A DNA stretch of 64,000 bases, from the NCBI GenBank assembly GCA_964384375.1, contig CAYLLN010000014.1, positions 1 through 64,000 of the forward strand, given 5' to 3'. The DNA comes from CAYLLN01 sp964384375. GTDB lineage: Bacteria; Planctomycetota; Planctomycetia; Pirellulales; Pirellulaceae. Below the pieces are notes generated by a model. The model saw only the letters and a list, made by a program, of their open reading frames with translations, was not told the origin of the DNA and did no database searches. Position 1 is the stretch's first letter; each line of letters starts with the position of its first letter. Below, one piece after another: positions 33,418 to 45,400 of this stretch. The position numbers were made by a program, and so were the translations under genes.

Positions 33418-36400
33418 GTGATGAACGAGCCTGCTTCCACCTCCGTCGATTTACCTCCCACGTTGCCCCCCGAGCCCAGGTCGGGCACGACGGCAACGTC
33501 CAGCGAGCCGCCGCAAACCGTTTCGCTCCGTCCCGGGAGCGCCGGCGCGGCCGAGACTGTCATCGCCAGCGGCCCAGTGATCCCCGGCTACGAGCTGCTG
33601 GAATTGATCGGCCGGGGTGGTATGGGGGTCGTTTATAAGGCCCGCCAGATCGAACTCAATCGCTTGTTGGCGATCAAGATGATCGTCGCCGGGGAACTGG
33701 CCAGCCCCGAGTTGCACGCCCGTTTTCGCACCGAGGCCCAGGCCGTCGCCCGCCTCTCGCACCCGAATATCGTGCAAATCCACGAGATCGGGCAGCATCA
33801 TGGGCGGCTCTATTTCTCGCTCGAGTACGTCCCCGGCGGCAATCTCGCGGAGCGCCTGGCAGGTACTCCTCAACCTCCCGCTGCCGCGGCCGAACTCGTC
33901 GCCACGCTCGCGGAGGCCGTGCACTATGCCCACGAGCAAGGCGTGGTGCATCGCGATTTGAAGCCGGGAAATATCCTGCTTACTCAGGCAGCCGACGATT
34001 CGCTGGCCTCCAGTTCAAGCAAGGGCAAACTTGCGACCGGCTCGACGCGCCCTTCCCAGGCATCGTCCTCTGGGTCGCGTCAGGCAGGGTCCCACGTCGG
34101 GCGCACGATCGCCAACTACGGCGTGCCCAAGATCACCGACTTTGGATTGGCCAAGCAACTCGACGCGAATTCGAGTGCGACGCAATCGGGCGAGATCCTC
34201 GGCACACCGAGCTACATGGCGCCCGAACAAGCCACAGGTAGCAGCGCCGAAATCCGGCCGGCCACCGATGTCTATGCCTTGGGAGCGATCCTGTATGAGC
34301 TGCTGACCGGCCGTCCCCCCTTTCGCGGCGCGACCGTGCTCGAAACGCTCGAACTGGTCCGCCACCACGAACCGGTCGCACCACGGCAGTTGCAGCCTCG
34401 AACTCCTCGTGATCTGGAGACGATCTGCCTCACGTGCCTGCGAAAAGAGCCGCAGCGCCGCTATGCGACCGCCGCCGCGCTGGCCGAAGATCTGAACCGC
34501 TGGCTGGCAGGCGAGCCCATTTTGGCGCGACCGGTCGGCATTGCCGAGCGCTCGTATCGCTGGTGTCGTCGCAATCCCGCCGTTGCTGGATTGATCGCCG
34601 CTTCGATCCTGGTTGTGTCGCTCCTCGTCCTGGGCGCCTGGACCCGCCAGCAGCTTCGTCAGACCGATGCCTTGGCCAAAGCCAATGCCAATGCGGCACA
34701 GTCCAGCGCCAAGGCTGCCGAGGCGAATGCCAAGGCGGCACAGGCCGCCACCGAAGCCGCCAACACGCATCAGTACTACTCGCTGGTCAACCAGGCTCGC
34801 GAGCGTGTCGGCAGTTCTCCACTGGGCTGGACCTGGACGACGGGAGACGACGTGCAAGCTGCCGCCGCGTTGCGTCCTTCCACCGCCAGCCTGGCCGAGT
34901 TGCGGAGTCTGGCCGCGTCGGCCCTGTCGCGATTTGACATGCGCGACGCCGGCACGCTTGCCAAAGGGTTCGCTCCCGGGGCGATCGCGATTAGCCCGGA
35001 CGGCAAACGACTCGCCATTGCCCAGAGCAAAAACAATCTGACGTGCACAGTCCTGCTGATCGATTTGGCTACGAAAAAGACGACCGACACGCTCAAGTAT
35101 TCCGTCATCGCGAATAACTTCCTGCGGGCCTTGAGCCGCGTGGACAGTCCGCAAGACGGCTTCCGCTCGCTCGCCTTCAGTCCCGACGGCCGTTGGCTTG
35201 CCGCCGGAACAAAATCGGGGCGCATCGTCTGCTGGGATCTCTCCGACTCGCAGACGCGGCCGACCGTGTGGCAGGCTCATGGTTCCGACGATGCGGTCGT
35301 TGCGTTGGCGTTCGCTCCTGACGGTTTATCGCTCATTTCCGGCTCTTCCGGCCAGGGACTGAAGCGCTGGCAGGTCGCTGCCAAGTGGGCCGAATCGCCG
35401 CTGAACTCCGACCTGGCGGGAATCACCGACCTGGCGGTCACCCAGGGCGGCAACCGAGTCGCCGTGGTTGCGAACCATCGCCTGCGGATCTGCAACCTGG
35501 CCGACGGGGCGCTGATCGCCACGGAGCCGGACGAGATCGGTGCGTGGAAAGTCGCTCTTAGCCCCGACGGGAGGCTGGCCATCGCCAAGGCAGGCGACCT
35601 CGTCGAGCTTATCGACGTGGCGCGGGCGGAAAGCGTCGGCGTCATCCTGCGCTTTCCCGAGGACGAGCCGCCAGGAACCGCCGCGGGGGCCGATTTTCTG
35701 GACTTCAGCCCCGATGGCTCGTTGGCGGCAACCGCGTGGGACGATCAACGGGTCCGCGTTTGGGATTTGGCCTCCGGCAAGCTGCTGGCGTCGGTCCCAA
35801 TCGCTGGCGGCTTTCAGCAATGCAAGTTTAGCGCGGATGGAAAATTCCTGGCTATCGCCGCCGAAACCGAGACGCGGCTCTTCGAAATCCAATCCGCCCA
35901 CATCGAGCGGACGATCGGTATCGACGCTCGAATGGCGCAATCGGTCACGTTCGCGTCCGCGGGAAAGCACATCATCACCGCTGCGGAGCGAGGATATCTG
36001 AGTACGATCGAGAGCAGCACGCTCCAGACCTGGGACGCTGAAACCGGGCAACTCGCAGACTCGATGGTGGCGGGACCGCTCGCTCGGGCAAACTGCCGCT
36101 TCCACTCCCTGGGCCCGCGCGTTGTCGCCAGTCCCCGTGGGGAATACCTCGCTCAGGTGGCCTCCAACCTTGGCGTGCGACTGCTGGGAGTCGATGGCGC
36201 ATCTCCTCCGGTGGACCGACTCGCCGGCTGCCCGCTGGGTGCCCAGGCCGTGGCGGTTCATGAAGCGCAGTTCGTCTCTTCTCCCGCACTTGAGGACTCC
36301 CTTCGAGACGATCCACTGGCCAGCGACGGCCGGGCCATTCGTCTGTCGGGTGGGCCGGAGCCGCGCGAGGTTCGCTGGCGTTTACCGGGCGCACAACGAA

Positions 36401-37374
36401 ATTCACCGGCCGATGGCTGGGTTATTTATGCGGCACTCCGCGCCGATCGCTTCGCTCAGGCGGGGCGATTCGTCGGGGAGTTGCGAGCCGGCGACAAAAG
36501 CTGGTCGCAAGAACGCCACCTTCGGGAATTGGGGCACCTTCACTACTCGCTCGTCGTCGTCGGGACCGTCCACGAAGAACTCGATGCCGCGTACAGCGAC
36601 CTGGATGTTGCGGTAACGCTTCCCGCCGAAACACCCGCCGATTCGGCCCTCTGGATCGATCACTTCCTGCTGGTGCCGGTGCGCAGCGAGCACTGGGCGG
36701 AGCGGCTCAAGCTGTTTGCCCATGGCCCCCTCTGCTTTGCTCCGGACGGCAATCGCGTGTGGGGCATTGTTGACCAGCAGCGGGTCGTGTCGTGGAGCGT
36801 ACCCGACATGACCATTGCCACCGACTGGAACGACGCGACCGCCGGGACCTTTCGCAATTTCGTGCCGTTTGAATCGATCGCCGCGGGCGACCAGTGGATC
36901 GTGGCCGGACGGCCGAGCGGCTTTGCCTATGCCTTTTCGGCCGAAGCTGGCGAGAAGATCAAGGACCTGCCCGGTCCTGGCGGAGCGATTCGCTCCGTCG
37001 CCATTCTCCCTCCGGGAAACCGCGCCCTGTTCGGAACGCTGGAGGGGCGACTGCGAATCGTCCGACTGCCGGACGGCGAGACCATTGCCGACCTGCTGCC
37101 GCACGCCCAAAGCGTGGAATGCATCGCAATCACCCCGGACGGCAACTTCCTGGCAACCGGTAGCCACGACGGAACCGTGCGACTTTGGCGACCCACGAAT
37201 CTGTCCTACGAACTGCTCGTTACTTTGCCCTCGCTGTCGCGCCGCGTGCGCGAAATCCACTTCGATCCGGCGGGGCAATCGCTGGTCGTCCTGTCCGAGC
37301 CCGAGCGGGGCGTGCGACGGTGGCGTCTCGACCAACTGGCCGAGCAATTGCAATCGTGGAACATCGGTTGGTAA
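33418..37374 (+). CDS. Ser/Thr protein kinase with C-terminal WD40-like propellers
   Basis: The product is 1318 residues (GTG at 33418; an ATG one codon later is equally possible). The Hanks-type kinase domain starts near residue 58 ('YELLELIGRGGMGVVYKA', 'LAIKMIVAG'), with H178-R-D-L-K-P-G-N and D241-F-G. Between these two motifs, normally about 20 residues apart, there are 63, including a Ser/Gly-rich insertion. A transmembrane helix follows ('VAGLIAASILVVSLLVLGAW', about 388-408), then an Ala/Lys heptad linker and many WD40 blades ('AFSPDGRWLAAGTKSGRIVCWDL'). The layout is typical of planctomycete signalling proteins. The catalytic residues are intact. Confidence 0.9.
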   Translation: MMNEPASTSVDLPPTLPPEPRSGTTATSSEPPQTVSLRPGSAGAAETVIASGPVIPGYELLELIGRGGMGVVYKARQIELNRLLAIKMIVAGELASPELHARFRTEAQAVARLSHPNIVQIHEIGQHHGRLYFSLEYVPGGNLAERLAGTPQPPAAAAELVATLAEAVHYAHEQGVVHRDLKPGNILLTQAADDSLASSSSKGKLATGSTRPSQASSSGSRQAGSHVGRTIANYGVPKITDFGLAKQLDANSSATQSGEILGTPSYMAPEQATGSSAEIRPATDVYALGAILYELLTGRPPFRGATVLETLELVRHHEPVAPRQLQPRTPRDLETICLTCLRKEPQRRYATAAALAEDLNRWLAGEPILARPVGIAERSYRWCRRNPAVAGLIAASILVVSLLVLGAWTRQQLRQTDALAKANANAAQSSAKAAEANAKAAQAATEAANTHQYYSLVNQARERVGSSPLGWTWTTGDDVQAAAALRPSTASLAELRSLAASALSRFDMRDAGTLAKGFAPGAIAISPDGKRLAIAQSKNNLTCTVLLIDLATKKTTDTLKYSVIANNFLRALSRVDSPQDGFRSLAFSPDGRWLAAGTKSGRIVCWDLSDSQTRPTVWQAHGSDDAVVALAFAPDGLSLISGSSGQGLKRWQVAAKWAESPLNSDLAGITDLAVTQGGNRVAVVANHRLRICNLADGALIATEPDEIGAWKVALSPDGRLAIAKAGDLVELIDVARAESVGVILRFPEDEPPGTAAGADFLDFSPDGSLAATAWDDQRVRVWDLASGKLLASVPIAGGFQQCKFSADGKFLAIAAETETRLFEIQSAHIERTIGIDARMAQSVTFASAGKHIITAAERGYLSTIESSTLQTWDAETGQLADSMVAGPLARANCRFHSLGPRVVASPRGEYLAQVASNLGVRLLGVDGASPPVDRLAGCPLGAQAVAVHEAQFVSSPALEDSLRDDPLASDGRAIRLSGGPEPREVRWRLPGAQRNSPADGWVIYAALRADRFAQAGRFVGELRAGDKSWSQERHLRELGHLHYSLVVVGTVHEELDAAYSDLDVAVTLPAETPADSALWIDHFLLVPVRSEHWAERLKLFAHGPLCFAPDGNRVWGIVDQQRVVSWSVPDMTIATDWNDATAGTFRNFVPFESIAAGDQWIVAGRPSGFAYAFSAEAGEKIKDLPGPGGAIRSVAILPPGNRALFGTLEGRLRIVRLPDGETIADLLPHAQSVECIAITPDGNFLATGSHDGTVRLWRPTNLSYELLVTLPSLSRRVREIHFDPAGQSLVVLSEPERGVRRWRLDQLAEQLQSWNIGW

Positions 37375-37479
37375 CGCTGCCCGTTGCATCCCGCACTTTC
37401 CCCCGGCAAAATGACGGCTCGTTCGCCGTAACGGGCTTCCTCATTCCACCGCGATCTACGCACGAGAAAGGTTCCGCAC

Positions 37480-38478
37480 ATGCCACGTCCGGTCACGCTC
37501 TTCACCGGCCAATGGGCCGACCTCCCCCTGGAGACCATGGCCCGCAAGACCAAGGAGTTCGGCTACGACGGCATCGAGCTGGCGTGCTGGGGGGATCACT
37601 TCGAGGTTGATAAGGCCCTGTCCGACGACGGCTACTGCCGCCGCAAGCGCGACCTGCTCGAAAAGCACGGATTGCAATGCCACGCGATCAGCGCCCACCT
37701 CGTTGGTCAGGCGGTGTGCGACATCATCGACGAGCGGCACAAGTCGATCCTGCCACCGCACGTGTGGGGGGACGGCAAGCCAGCCGGCGTGAACAAGCGG
37801 GCTGCCGAAGAGCTGATGAACACGGCCCGCGCGGCCAAGCGGTTCGGCGTGAGCGTCGTCAACGGCTTCACGGGAAGCTCGATCTGGCACCTGCTCTATA
37901 GCTTCCCGCCAGTGCCGGGAAAGATGATCGACGACGGCTTCAAGCTGTTTGCCGACCGGTTCAATCCGATTCTTGACGTGTTCGCCGAATGCGGCGTGAA
38001 GTTCGCCCTGGAAGTGCATCCGACCGAGATCGCGTTTGACATCTACACCGCGCAGCGAGCCATCGAAGCGCTCGGAGGCCGGCCGGAGTTCGGCTTCAAC
38101 TTCGATCCAAGCCACCTGCACTGGCAGGGAGTCGATTCGGTCGAGTTCATCCGGGCCTTCCCCGACCGCATCTATCACGTCCACGTGAAAGACGCGATCG
38201 TCACGCTCAACGGACGCAGCGGCATCCTGGCCAGCCACATCAACTTCGGCGATCCGCGTCGCGGGTGGGACTTCCGCAGCCCGGGCCGCGGCACGGTGAA
38301 CTTCGAGGAGATCATTCGCGCCCTGAACGACGCGAAATATCAGGGGCCGCTCTCCGTCGAATGGGAAGATAGCGGCATGGAGCGCGAGTTCGGCGCCCGC
38401 GAGGCCGCCGGCTTCGTCCGGTCGAAGGACTTTGCCCCGAGTGGCCGCGCGTTCGATGCGGCGTTTGAGAAAGAGTGA
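37480..38478 (+). CDS. Sugar phosphate isomerase/epimerase-like TIM barrel protein
   Basis: The product is 332 residues of the xylose-isomerase-like AP endonuclease 2 family. Segments include 'TKEFGYDGIELACWGDHFEVD', 'CGVKFALEVHPTEIAFDIYTA' (metal Glu and His), 'FGFNFDPSHLHWQGVD' (Asp and His), 'DRIYHVHVKDAI' (His) and 'PLSVEWEDSGME' (Glu). These supply the divalent metal site of the family. The family isomerises or epimerises sugars or inositols; the exact substrate is unknown. It has no signal peptide, so it is cytoplasmic, and it stands 105 bases after the kinase gene. Confidence 0.88.
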   Translation: MPRPVTLFTGQWADLPLETMARKTKEFGYDGIELACWGDHFEVDKALSDDGYCRRKRDLLEKHGLQCHAISAHLVGQAVCDIIDERHKSILPPHVWGDGKPAGVNKRAAEELMNTARAAKRFGVSVVNGFTGSSIWHLLYSFPPVPGKMIDDGFKLFADRFNPILDVFAECGVKFALEVHPTEIAFDIYTAQRAIEALGGRPEFGFNFDPSHLHWQGVDSVEFIRAFPDRIYHVHVKDAIVTLNGRSGILASHINFGDPRRGWDFRSPGRGTVNFEEIIRALNDAKYQGPLSVEWEDSGMEREFGAREAAGFVRSKDFAPSGRAFDAAFEKE

Positions 38479-38561
38479 TGTAGGGCGTTCGCCGCGCGCC
38501 GCGACCATTGGTCGCGGTTTGTGACCGCCCGGGGAAATGCTGCGCAAAGGGTGTCGCGTAT

Positions 38562-39161
38562 ATGAAGCGATCCAGCGACAACATCCCAGCGGATGAAGGA
38601 GAAGCCTTCGCGGCTTTTACTCAGAGCCTGACTCAGCAACGCCAATCAGCCTCCAGCATCGGCAGACCGAAGCGCCAAACACTGAAGGGGTGGCCCACAC
38701 TGATCGTGTCATCCCTAGTGATTGGCGCATGTTCCGCCGCGGGTGCGCTTCTGGCACACCGTCATGAGTTGGGCGATGGTTTGAAAATCGCAGCGGGAGC
38801 ACTGATTGGCGGTCCGTTCGGGGCATGCCTGGCCATGATCGCTGCGATGCTCGTGGCTTTGCGTTTGTCGAACCGTTCGATGAACGACCTTGCCGAAACG
38901 GGCTCCTACAACGACATGCCCTCGTTTCTCGTGCCAGTGATCTGGGCCGTGGGTTACTTCGGAGCCGTTGCCGGTAGCGCACTTTTCGCGGGCGTCGCCG
39001 TCCATCTGGTCACCAGCTCGCCGGACACGCAATTTCTATTTCGCCCGCCGACCGTAGGTGGTGCGATAGGTGCCCTCGTGTGCGCGGTTGGCATTGGGGG
39101 CATCGCTGTTGCCAAGTCAGCATTGGCTCCACGGAAACAAGATCAAATCCGAGAGCGATAG
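38562..39161 (+). CDS. Putative four-helix membrane protein, paralogue A
   Basis: The product is 199 residues from the ATG at 38562. A hydrophilic N-terminus with 'AFAAFTQSLTQQRQSA' is followed by hydrophobic helices ('LIVSSLVIGACSAAGALLA', 'IAAGALIGGPFGACLAMIAAMLVAL', 'VIWAVGYFGAVAGSALFAGVAVHLV', 'VGGAIGALVCAVGIGGIAVA'). The next gene encodes a protein with the same layout and the shared 'AFTQSL' head, so they are tandem paralogues. No domain is recognised. Upstream, 38502-38517 carries the CGACCATTGGTCGCGG palindrome. Confidence 0.65.
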   Translation: MKRSSDNIPADEGEAFAAFTQSLTQQRQSASSIGRPKRQTLKGWPTLIVSSLVIGACSAAGALLAHRHELGDGLKIAAGALIGGPFGACLAMIAAMLVALRLSNRSMNDLAETGSYNDMPSFLVPVIWAVGYFGAVAGSALFAGVAVHLVTSSPDTQFLFRPPTVGGAIGALVCAVGIGGIAVAKSALAPRKQDQIRER

Positions 39162-39178
39162 ATTTCCTGGTCAGCACC

Positions 39179-39739
39179 ATGCTCCCGTCATCAGAATCCG
39201 ACGACCAGTCTGCACTGGAGGCATTCACGCAAAGCCTGCCACGCGAATCGCTGACAGACCGACGCGAGCGAAGCGAGGCGGGCGCGAAGAAGGTTAAGCA
39301 TGCGCTGCTGGGGATTCAGAGCTACTCGCTCTGTGTGGGCGTTGGCGCTGCGGCGGTGACGCTGATCCAGCGACCGATGCCCTTGCTCCCAAGTATCTAT
39401 GTTGCCGTGGGTGCGATCCTGGGGGCCATCGTTGGCAGCGTTGTCTTCGTTTTATACACGCTGCTTTCTTATCTGCGCTGGGGCGGGTGGCTGTCTGAAC
39501 AACGCGTAAATGTCGTCCCCACGATCTGGTTCTATGGCCCACTCGGTGCGATCTTGGGAAGCTTGTTGATCACGCTCGCGGTGACCAATCGCCTCGACAA
39601 GGCCAACCCGGTTTCCATGCTACCGATCCTTTTCGGCGGCACTGCGGGACTTCTGGTGTGCGTCGTGGTACGTCTCGCACTGCGACGGGTTGCGGGGGAT
39701 GTGGAGGCGACGGGCAAACATCGCTGGTTTTGGCCGTAG
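39179..39739 (+). CDS. Putative four-helix membrane protein, paralogue B
   Basis: The product is 186 residues, starting 17 bases after paralogue A. The head 'SALEAFTQSLPRESL' matches that of A, and the hydrophobic pattern is similar ('LCVGVGAAAVTLI', 'IYVAVGAILGAIVGSVVFVLYTLL', 'IWFYGPLGAILGSLLITLAV', 'LPILFGGTAGLLVCVVVRLAL'). Sequence identity outside the head is low, so the duplication is old. The gene is followed after 4 bases by the palindromic repeat at 39744-39816. The function is unknown. Confidence 0.65.
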   Translation: MLPSSESDDQSALEAFTQSLPRESLTDRRERSEAGAKKVKHALLGIQSYSLCVGVGAAAVTLIQRPMPLLPSIYVAVGAILGAIVGSVVFVLYTLLSYLRWGGWLSEQRVNVVPTIWFYGPLGAILGSLLITLAVTNRLDKANPVSMLPILFGGTAGLLVCVVVRLALRRVAGDVEATGKHRWFWP

Positions 39740-39743
39740 ATCG

Positions 39744-39816
39744 TTGGGTGCATGAGCGGCAGCGAAATGCACCTTGGATTGCCAAATTCGGGAATCGTGC
39801 ATTTCATGCACCCTAC
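39744..39816. repeat. Palindromic TIR element, copy 2
   Basis: GGGTGCATGA at the left and TCATGCACCCTA at the right form the terminal arms, with AATGCACC and GTGCATTT inside. It is the reverse-complement orientation of copy 1 at 5698-5780 and has a different central loop. It begins four bases after a stop codon, as copy 1 also does nearly. Confidence 0.85.
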
Positions 39817-39977
39817 ATCTCGCCATCTGGTCCGCAACTCCCGCATATTCGCTACGTCCTGCGCATGTTGGGCTGGACCGCTTCCGGTTACGCGCGTTTT
39901 TCCTTGAAACCCCCGCCAATTTGCTGCCGGCGGAGTTGCTGCGTCCTACCGTTGTGGGCCCGCATTTGCGCCCACCT

Positions 39978-42323
<2,346 letters not shown>

Positions 42324-42468
42324 TTGGAACTTGGTGCACGCCGTTTGGCGCCTCGGTGAAGCGGCGCGGGGCCTACCAAACCTTGCCGGCCAGCCGGTAC
42401 GATGCGAAGGAGGAACACGCGGGACTGGCGCACGCGGGGCAGAGCACGTTCGGGCGGAGTGGCACGTC

Positions 42469-45400
42469 ATGGAGAAGCGAGAACTTGAAGCTGGGGGCTC
42501 GCCCGCCCTGGAACAAGTGCTCGGCTACCTCAATTTCTCGTCGGGTGCGGCCGATCCGCAGTTCCTGGCCAATCTGAACGCCCTCTTCGAGCGGGCTGCC
42601 GCAACCGCCGCCGGCACGCCGCTCTGGCTGGAAGTGGGTCGCATCCTGACCGACCGGCTCGGCCAGTTGCAGGGCCAAACGCCAACCTTCCACGACGCGG
42701 CCCAGGCCTCCGCCGTCCTCGAACTGGTCTTCGACCGGACGCTTCCGGCCTACCGCGAGTTTCACCGCGACCTCCTCTTTCACCACACCGATGCGTCGCT
42801 CTTCCGGCCGTACTTTGTTGGCCGCGTCTGTGAGGCGGTCCTCCGCCAGGGTCCGCCCTGGAACGAGCCGGAGCGCATTGTCCCAACCGCAATCGCCCAG
42901 CTCAACGACTTCCTTGGGCATCGCCCGGTGGCCACGCTTGAATCGCAGCGCGTCGAACCCTACCCGCACGAGTTCGTCCGGCCGATCCCGCTCTACATCC
43001 GCGGAGCGGGCTACTCGTTCGGACCGGAACGCGAAGTTGTTGCCGCGGCGCTCAAGTTGCTCGAACAGACCGACCCCGCAGTGTTGAGGCAGTCGTGCTA
43101 CTATCCGGAGAATCTCGACGAGCTGGCAATTGACCCGCGGGCTTACGACTTCGACCATCCGGCGAACAAACGGCCGAATTATCACTTCGGGCAATGGGAC
43201 CCGCATCACATCGACAACTCTGGCCGCTATCGCCGGTTCGTCGTGCAACAAGTGACGCTCGACGCTCTGATGCGGCGGCTGACCGATTCGACCGACATCC
43301 CTTACGACGAACTCCTCCTCGAAGCGGCATCGGTCCTCGCCGGCACGATCCTCATGGCCAGCGGGATCAGCGGCGACGGGCCGGCGACGTTTGACTCGAC
43401 CGTCACGCTCAGCAAGCTTCTGCCCAAGATCGCCCGCTATCGTGACGACTTCTACCAGCGCCTCTTTCAGAAGATCGGCGGCGAGCACGGCGAACGGCTC
43501 AAAATCGAAGCAGCTGAGAAACGCCAGCCGTTCGGCGGCGCCCGGCAACACCTCAACGCTCAGCTCGCCCGGCAGCGGGCTTCACAGCTCGAACATGTCC
43601 ATCTGGCCCGCATCTTCGCTCGCATGGGGCACACCTCGGCCGCCCAGCACGAAGCGAATATCGTCCCTTGTGCCTCGGCCCGGATGCTGAGCCAGATCGA
43701 CTGCCTGATGACGAGCAGCCAGCTCGCGTGCGAGTCGGGCAAGCTCGAATCGGCCGCATCGCTCCTGCCGCAGGTCGTCGATCTGCTCAAGCGGGGCATC
43801 CAGTGCGGGGCGATCGTCGATCCTTGGAATATCCTCGGCTTCGACGCCCATTACAGCCTCTTCCCCTCGCTCGAAAACAGCGTCCGCGACCATCGGGCCG
43901 ACGAACTCGTCGCGCTGATGGACCGGCTCTTTGCGCTCTATTCGCAGGTTTGGAGCGCCGCGGCTGCCGTCGATCAGAAGGAACTGAGCAAGAAGGTCTC
44001 GCGGCAGTTCAAGGAAGTCGCCACTTGGTGGAATAAGTTCGCGGTGCATGAGGTGTCGAGTGTCGAGGCGGTCGATTCGCTGGTCGTTTATCGTGCCGCG
44101 GAGCGAGTCGCCCAGGCGCTCAACGTCTGGCACAAAGGGGGCGCGGCCGCCGGCGATGTCGCCTTCTGGCAGCCGCATGCCGAGATGTTCGATTCGCCCA
44201 AGGCGTATGCCCTGGTGATCGACGCCCTGCTGAACCGCGGTGATTATGTCGCGTCGATGGCCCTACTCATCCATTGGCTCGGCCAGGCGGAACAAATCGG
44301 CCTGGAGCGAGCCGATGCTTCGCTGCACGACCAAGCGCAGAGGTGGCTCGGCGAAATGACGTCGCTCGCCGAGCTCGATCCGAGTGATTCCGCCGCGGCG
44401 GCCAAACGCTGGGACACGGCCCGCAAGTTCCTCGACTACCTAGAAGCCAATGCCGAGGGATACTGGGACGTGCCGGAGTTCCGCTTGGGGAGCAAGAACG
44501 GCCACGCTTCGCGAGCCAGCGGAAACGACACCGACGAGGAGGATGGCGACCGGTTCGAGTCGGCTTACGAAGGGGTCGTGTTCAAGGATTCAACCGATGA
44601 CGGCGTGGAAGGGTCGATCTTCGACACGGACGAAACGACCCACGACGAGCTGCTGGCCGAATCGAAACGGGTCGCCGATCGCCTGGCGTTTCTTGGTACG
44701 ATCGCCCGGCTCTGGAAGCTCGCGGCCATCAGCCCGGCTTTCCGCGCGGTGCTGGCACAGGACCCCAGCTCGCCCGAAGCGGCGGCTCGCACGGCGGCCT
44801 TGCAACGCTGGATCGGGCAGGCGGAAGCGAATCGGGCGGCGCTCGCCCGCCTGGTCACCGTCGTGCGGGACTACGCGATTCCCAAGTCGGCGGGGGACCA
44901 CGATTCCAATGTCGAATACGACCGCCGGCGAATGACGAAAGAATCGCTGCTCGAACGGGTCATCAGCACGAGCGTCGAAACGGCCGATGCCGCGCGGCTC
45001 TTGCAAGCGGCGGTCACGGTGCTTGCCCCAGCGCCGCCGCGGAGCGATCCCGAATGCGAGTTGGCTCGCGAGGTCGAAGTGTTCGGCGCGTTACTGCGGC
45101 AGGATGCGTCGGCCGCGCGGGATGCCTGCAGTGGCCTCTTGAAGGTGCTGGCCCGCAAGCCGCTTCTCTATGTGCCGCTGGCCAAAGGGGGCGATCCGCA
45201 GGAGATCGTCGCCGTTCGCGTCCGGCAGCACGCCATGTCGGATTTGCTCGCCTGGCTGCCGCGAATGGGCCTCTGGGTCGAGACGTGCGACCTCTTGGAA
45301 GTCGCCCGCTCGATGGAGCGCGACCATCCCGTCGGACCCGGCGCGGTGACCGAGTTCGACGAGCTGTTCAAGATCGGCTACCGGTCGATCGTGGAGAGCC

